Positions 60,046 to 64,000 of a stretch of 64,000 nt of DNA are shown here, piece by piece. The notes beneath the pieces are model-generated. The model saw only the letters and a program-made list of their open reading frames with translations. It ran no database searches and was not told where the DNA came from. The position numbers and the translations under genes were made by a program. The number at the start of each line of letters is the position of its first letter. Within the stretch, counting starts at the first letter, position 1. This DNA comes from G963662605 sp963667005 (GTDB taxonomy: Bacteria; Bacteroidota; Ignavibacteria; Ignavibacteriales; Ignavibacteriaceae). Location: the NCBI GenBank assembly GCA_963667005.1, contig OY762937.1, positions 1,302,001 through 1,366,000 on the forward strand, written 5' to 3'.

Positions 60046-60759
60046 ATGGAGCAATTAAAATATAAACGCGTTTTGTTGAAGCTTAGCGGCGAATCGCTGA
60101 TGGGGACAAAAGGTTTTGGTATTGACCCAAAGGTTCTCGAGTTTTTTTCCAACGAAATTAAAATTGCTCTCGAGCACGGTGCCGAGCTCGGTATTGTCAT
60201 CGGGGGAGGAAATATTTTTCGCGGGGTGAGCGGCGAAGGAATGGGTATCGGCCGGGTGACCGGTGATCAAATGGGCATGCTTGCAACGATGATTAACTCA
60301 CTCGCTTTGCAGAATGCCATTGAGCACGCAGGTGTGTATTCACGCTTAATGAGTGCTATCCACATGCAGGAAATTGCAGAACCGTACATCCGCCGCAGGG
60401 CAATCCGTCATCTCGAAAAGCGGAGAGTGGTTATTTTTGGAGCGGGAACGGGTCATCCTTATTTCAGTACCGATACGGCTGCTTCATTAAGAGCGGTTGA
60501 GATTCAGGCTGATGCGATTCTTAAAGGTACCCGCGTCGACGGCGTGTTTGATGCAGATCCGGAAAAAGATCCGAATGCAAAGAAGTTTGACAACATCTCC
60601 TATATAGACGTCATTCAGAAAAACCTTCGCGTTATGGATATGACGGCTGTGAGTTTGTGCAGCGAGAACAATCTGCCGATGATCGTATTTAATATGAACA
60701 AACCCGGTAACCTTTTGTCGGTTCTCAAGGGTGAAAACGTCGGTACTTCAATCTCGTAA
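60046..60759 (+). CDS. pyrH: Uridylate kinase
   Basis: 237 residues of the amino-acid-kinase fold. Motifs: LLKLSGESLMG, VIGGGNIFRG, RVTGDQMGMLATMINSLAL, GAGTGHPYFSTDTAASLRA and GVFDADPEKDP. It phosphorylates UMP to UDP. AAAGGA lies 8 nt before the ATG. It is followed by frr, a widely conserved order. Confidence 0.97.
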   Translation: MEQLKYKRVLLKLSGESLMGTKGFGIDPKVLEFFSNEIKIALEHGAELGIVIGGGNIFRGVSGEGMGIGRVTGDQMGMLATMINSLALQNAIEHAGVYSRLMSAIHMQEIAEPYIRRRAIRHLEKRRVVIFGAGTGHPYFSTDTAASLRAVEIQADAILKGTRVDGVFDADPEKDPNAKKFDNISYIDVIQKNLRVMDMTAVSLCSENNLPMIVFNMNKPGNLLSVLKGENVGTSIS

Positions 60760-60834
60760 AGTCTGAGAATTTTCTTTAGCAGATGAATTCTTATTCTTAT
60801 TTTTGTGCAATGGTAAAATAAAATTTGAGGAATT

Positions 60835-61389
60835 ATGGAATCGATAATAAAAGAAGCTAAAGCCAAGATGGATAAGTCCATGGAATCGTTACGGTCCGAA
60901 CTTTCAAAGATTCGCACCGGAAAAGCTACCACGGCTCTTCTCGATATGATTAAAGTTGAATATTACGGTCAGCACATGCCTCTGAAACAGGTGGCTAATG
61001 TTACTGTTTTGGATGCCCACACGCTTTCTGTAACCCCATGGGATAAATCAACCATTCAGTTAATTGACAAAGCAATTCTTACTGCTGATCTGGGATTGAA
61101 TCCTGTCAGCGATGGCACCAACCTGAAAATCCCTATTCCTCCGCTTACTGAAGAGCGCAGAAAAGATTTTGTGAAACTTGTTAAAAAATTCGGGGAAGAT
61201 GCTAAAGTTGCGGTTCGTAATGTTCGCCGCGATGCAAACGAGCACCTGAAGAAAAAACAAAAAGACGAAAAACTTTCCGAAGATGCTTTGAAAGAAGCTG
61301 AAACAAAAGTTCAAAAAATGACCGACGAACATATCGGCATGGTTGATGAAATTCTGAAAAAGAAAGAAAAAGAACTTCTCGAAGTGTAA
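60835..61389 (+). CDS. frr: Ribosome recycling factor
   Basis: 184 residues, standard length. Motifs: SLRSELSKIRTGKATTALLD, LKQVANVTVLDAHTLSVTPWD, IPPLTEERRKDFVK and NVRRDANEHLKKKQKD. It splits post-termination ribosomes with EF-G. A terminator follows at once. Confidence 0.97.
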   Translation: MESIIKEAKAKMDKSMESLRSELSKIRTGKATTALLDMIKVEYYGQHMPLKQVANVTVLDAHTLSVTPWDKSTIQLIDKAILTADLGLNPVSDGTNLKIPIPPLTEERRKDFVKLVKKFGEDAKVAVRNVRRDANEHLKKKQKDEKLSEDALKEAETKVQKMTDEHIGMVDEILKKKEKELLEV

Positions 61390-61411
61390 GCGCTTCACAT
61401 ATGAATTATTT

Positions 61412-61442
61412 AAGGCGGTTCAGAAATGTTCCGCCTTTTTTA
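61412..61442 (+). terminator. Rho-independent terminator after frr
   Basis: AAGGCGG (61412-61418) pairs with CCGCCTT (61431-61437) across a 12-nt loop, followed by a T-rich tail. Confidence 0.8.
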
Positions 61443-61458
61443 TTAAGCCCCTATGATT

Positions 61459-61516
61459 CCTAGCCCATGACCCCGCCCGAATGCCGAAAGGCGGGCAGGT
61501 TAAGTCATGGGCTAGG
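61459..61516. repeat. Nested palindromic intergenic element
   Basis: The outer arms CCTAGCCCATGAC (61459-61471) and GTCATGGGCTAGG (61504-61516) are a perfect 13-bp match. Inside, CCCGCC (61473-61478, allowing a one-base shift) pairs with GGCGGG (61490-61495). It sits between frr and the glycosyltransferase gene. Confidence 0.65.
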
Positions 61517-61605
61517 AAGAACGGTGTTTTAATTTTATGATTTTCTTATCTGGAAAACATATATTTTATAGATGGAACAAATAATTTTTACAATTGAATA
61601 GCAAC

Positions 61606-63033
61606 ATGAATACTGCCGCGATATTTTTTTCGTATATAGAGAAGGCGCAGCCGATTATATTCGGCAAAAACAGCACACAAGTTGAGCAATATCTCATCGT
61701 AAGTACAGGCGGTTCGAATATTAAAAACAGCATTGTCTCTCAATCGCTTTTCGGGCGTGAGACATTCCGCGCAATGTTGGAAGCCTCCGGGGCTGATTAT
61801 GTGTTTTTCGTTACGCAGAGTGTAGGATTGCAGTTCAGTGATTACGCGATTGACCGCATGATACGTGTCGCAAGTAGCACTGGTGCGGGTATTGTGTATG
61901 CCGATTATTATGAGGAGAGTGAAGACAAGTTAAAGCCTCATCCTCTTGTTGAATATCAGCGGGGAAGTATACGGGATGATTTTGATTTCGGTTACGTCTA
62001 TCTGTTTTCCCGTAAGGCATTATTACGCGCGGCTTCACTTTCCAGTTCACCTTATCAATTTGCCGGACTGTATGATATTCGATTAAAAATATCAGAGTTT
62101 GCACCAATTATCCATATAAATGAATATCTGTATTCGGTTGATAAAAGCGACAACCGAAAATCGGGGGAAAAGCTGTTCGATTATGTTGATCCGAAAAACA
62201 GGGCTGTTCAAATAGAAATGGAAGATGCGGCAACGGCACATCTAAAAAGGATTGGAGCTTATCTTGCTCCTGATTTTACAGATGTTGATTTCTCCGGTGA
62301 CCGTTTTCCGGTAGAAGCATCGGTAATTATTCCCGTTAAAAATCGCGTAAATACTATTGCGGATGCAATTCATTCGGTCTTGAAGCAGGAATGCTCTTTC
62401 CCATTCAATCTCATTGTTGTTGACAACTATTCAACCGACGGTACTACGGAGAAAATCGCATCAATTAAAGACGAAAAATTGATTCATGTCATACCGGAAA
62501 GTAAAGACCTCGGTATCGGCGGATGCTGGAATTATGCGGTGCATCATCAGGCGGCGGGTAAGTTTGTTATACAGCTTGACAGCGATGATCTTTACAAGGA
62601 TGCCACCACACTTCAGAAGCTAGTTGATTGTTTCTATGCGGAAAAATGCGCGATGGTAATAGGTAGCTATCAAATGACGGATTTTAATCTGAATGAAATT
62701 CCTCCGGGAATTATTGACCATAAAGAATGGACTCCGGATAACGGGCGCAATAACGCATTGCGCATAAATGGACTCGGTGCTCCCCGTGCATTTTACACGC
62801 CAATATTAAGGCAAATAAATTTCCCGAATGTTTCGTATGGTGAGGATTATTCTGTTGCACTTGCAATCAGCAAGGATTACCGTATCGGTAGAATATTCGA
62901 GCCTGTGTATGTCTGCCGTAGATGGGAAGGGAACAGTGATGCGGCGTTAAGCCTAGAAAAGCAGAACCAGTATAATTTTTATAAAGATAAAATTCGCACG
63001 TTGGAGATACTTAGCAGAATCGCAAGTCCATGA
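61606..63033 (+). CDS. Two-domain GT-A glycosyltransferase
   Basis: 475 residues from the ATG at 61606 (an in-frame TTG at 61594 is an alternative; neither has a strong ribosome site). The C-terminal half (about 240-475) is a clear GT2 enzyme: ASVIIPVKNRVNTIADAIHS, VVDNYSTDGT, GIGGCWNYAV and the DxD motif QLDSDDLY. The N-terminal half looks like a diverged second GT-A domain with GADYVFFV, IVYADYYEES in DxD position and FGYVYLFSRKALL. The nucleotide sugar and acceptor are unknown. It is monocistronic, followed by convergent zwf. Confidence 0.8.
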   Translation: MNTAAIFFSYIEKAQPIIFGKNSTQVEQYLIVSTGGSNIKNSIVSQSLFGRETFRAMLEASGADYVFFVTQSVGLQFSDYAIDRMIRVASSTGAGIVYADYYEESEDKLKPHPLVEYQRGSIRDDFDFGYVYLFSRKALLRAASLSSSPYQFAGLYDIRLKISEFAPIIHINEYLYSVDKSDNRKSGEKLFDYVDPKNRAVQIEMEDAATAHLKRIGAYLAPDFTDVDFSGDRFPVEASVIIPVKNRVNTIADAIHSVLKQECSFPFNLIVVDNYSTDGTTEKIASIKDEKLIHVIPESKDLGIGGCWNYAVHHQAAGKFVIQLDSDDLYKDATTLQKLVDCFYAEKCAMVIGSYQMTDFNLNEIPPGIIDHKEWTPDNGRNNALRINGLGAPRAFYTPILRQINFPNVSYGEDYSVALAISKDYRIGRIFEPVYVCRRWEGNSDAALSLEKQNQYNFYKDKIRTLEILSRIASP

Positions 63034-63045
63034 GTTCGAAGTGCG

Positions 63046-63119
63046 AAGTCCGAAGTGCAAAGTTGGAAGGCGGTATTGAAAATTTGACTTCGGACTTTGA
63101 ACTTTGCACCTTCCAACTT
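63046..63119. repeat. Imperfect inverted repeat between convergent genes
   Basis: AAGTTGGAAGG (63060-63070) pairs with CCTTCCAACTT (63109-63119), and AAGTCCGA (63046-63053) with TCGGACTT (63090-63097). GTGCAAAGT and ACTTTGCAC are also present. The unit resembles simple CGAAGTGCAAAGT-type intergenic filler and may act as a bidirectional terminator for the two converging genes. Confidence 0.5.
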
Positions 63120-63122
63120 GTT

Positions 63123-64000
63123 CTACAGCTCGCAGTAGAGACCGTCATCTGCTAGATTTTTACACGGATACCGCCATCCCCATAGGCCATCCATAAGTGC
63201 TTCAGCCTGTTCCGGACCCCAGCTGCCTGCCGGATATCCAAATACCTTGATTGACGGGTCTTCTTTCCATGCTTCTAAAATGGGATTAATGAATTGCCAG
63301 CAAGCTTCAACCGCGTCACCGCGTGAATATAATGTTGCATCGCCGAGCATAGCATCCAATAAAAGACGTTCGTATGCATCCGGCAAATGCACACCTGATA
63401 AATCAGAATAGTGAAAATCCATGTTAACGGTTTCGGCCTGGAATCCAGCGCCGGGAACCTTCATGCCGAACTTAAGCAATATACCCTCATCCGGTTGAAT
63501 GCGAATAATAAGCTGATTACGGTGACTACCCTGTGCGAAAGGGAACAACGCGTGTGGTGTCTGCCGGAAATTAATAACAATCTCAGTTACTCTTGTCGGA
63601 AGCCGTTTGCCTGTACGGATATAAAACGGAACACCGCTCCATCTCCAGTTGTCTATGAAAAATTTCAACGCTACAAATGTTTCCGTACGGGAGTTCGGGT
63701 CAACTCCGGATTCTTCTCTATACCCGGGGACGGATTCGCCTTTAATTTTCGAAGCCGTGTATTGCCCGCGTACTACATATTTGCTGACTTCTTCTTTTTT
63801 AATAGGGCGTATTGATTGCAGCACCTTAAGCGTTTCATTACGTATTGCATCCGCATCAATAACTGCGGGTGGTTCCATGGCTACGAGTCCGGTTACCTGT
63901 AATAAGTGATTTTGCACCATGTCGCGTAGAGCGCCGGCGTGATCATAATATCCGCCGCGGCTTTCAACGCCGATGCTTTCCGCAGAGGTAATTTCAACGT
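63123..64000 (-). CDS. zwf: Glucose-6-phosphate 1-dehydrogenase (5' end outside window)
   Basis: The frame runs past base 64000, so the visible part is the C-terminal about 290 of some 500 residues. Codons just inside the window edge read AESIGVESRGGYYDHAGALR, followed by DMVQNHLLQV, the conserved G6PD segment at and after the active-site region. Further family blocks: PFYIRTGKRLPTRVTEIVI, QPDEGILLKFGMKVPG, DAYERLLLDAMLGDATLY and PAGSWGPEQAEALM. It oxidises glucose 6-phosphate to 6-phosphogluconolactone, producing NADPH in the pentose phosphate pathway. The remaining N-terminal NADP-binding part cannot be judged. Confidence 0.95.
   Translation of the reverse strand, partial: VEITSAESIGVESRGGYYDHAGALRDMVQNHLLQVTGLVAMEPPAVIDADAIRNETLKVLQSIRPIKKEEVSKYVVRGQYTASKIKGESVPGYREESGVDPNSRTETFVALKFFIDNWRWSGVPFYIRTGKRLPTRVTEIVINFRQTPHALFPFAQGSHRNQLIIRIQPDEGILLKFGMKVPGAGFQAETVNMDFHYSDLSGVHLPDAYERLLLDAMLGDATLYSRGDAVEACWQFINPILEAWKEDPSIKVFGYPAGSWGPEQAEALMDGLWGWRYPCKNLADDGLYCEL

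Overview
The window looks like a chromosome fragment from a member of the Bacteroidota/Ignavibacteria part of the FCB group. The evidence is the type IX secretion (T9SS) C-terminal sorting domains, including the QNYPNPFNPST motif common in Ignavibacteria and relatives, a PorV/PorQ-like outer-membrane protein, a TonB-dependent receptor with a CarboxypepD_reg-like N-terminus, and very large multiheme cytochromes. No rRNA, tRNA, CRISPR array or intact transposon was recognised. Species-level placement is not possible from the sequence alone.

Region 1 (1-28.5 kb, all + strand) is devoted to glycans. It opens with the 3' end of a surface protein built from near-identical tandem carbohydrate-binding-like units and closed by a T9SS tail. 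After a terminator, a tightly spaced run of 14 genes follows: TonB-dependent receptor, large secreted partner, PorV-like protein, periplasmic parvulin-like protein, sugar-binding lipoprotein plus two ABC permeases, two GH130 enzymes, two secreted alpha/alpha-barrel or modular candidate glycosidases, a GH2 beta-mannosidase, an aldo/keto reductase, another secreted alpha/alpha-barrel glycosidase, and an MsmK/UgpC-type ABC ATPase. The simplest reading is surface binding and cleavage of a mannose-containing glycan, ABC uptake of oligosaccharides, and cytoplasmic phosphorolysis or hydrolysis.

Region 2 (28.7-36.8 kb, + strand) is an electron-transfer cluster. It holds a polytopic membrane protein with histidines suited to b-haems, a membrane-anchored flavoprotein with two 4Fe-4S sites and an NAD(P)H-type fold, a 20-haem cytochrome c, a 33- or 34-haem cytochrome c containing exact 216-bp tri-haem modules, and an outer-membrane beta-barrel. 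I read this as a candidate NAD(P)H-to-outside (or reverse) electron conduit and as the most notable system in the window.

Region 3 (36.9-42.7 kb, - strand) is a two-gene unit: a 1,329-residue membrane-anchored protein joining a polysaccharide-deacetylase-like domain to a glycosidase-like TIM barrel, and an outer-membrane barrel with a helical N-terminal part. The layout recalls exopolysaccharide modification/export pairs such as PgaB/PgaA or PelA/PelB.

Region 4 (43-52.9 kb) is mixed: a double class-V aminotransferase-fold protein, a DUF72 protein, an ATP-grasp-like protein, a cystathionine gamma-synthase-like enzyme, methylglyoxal synthase, a methyltransferase, a glycosyltransferase and MscL. 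Region 5 (53-57.3 kb) has an 800-bp array of palindromic repeats, then rseP-dxr and a membrane protein on the - strand; a second repeat patch precedes rplM. Region 6 (57.3-64 kb) is housekeeping: rplM-rpsI-rpsB-tsf, pyrH-frr, a two-domain glycosyltransferase, and the 3' part of zwf running off the window end.
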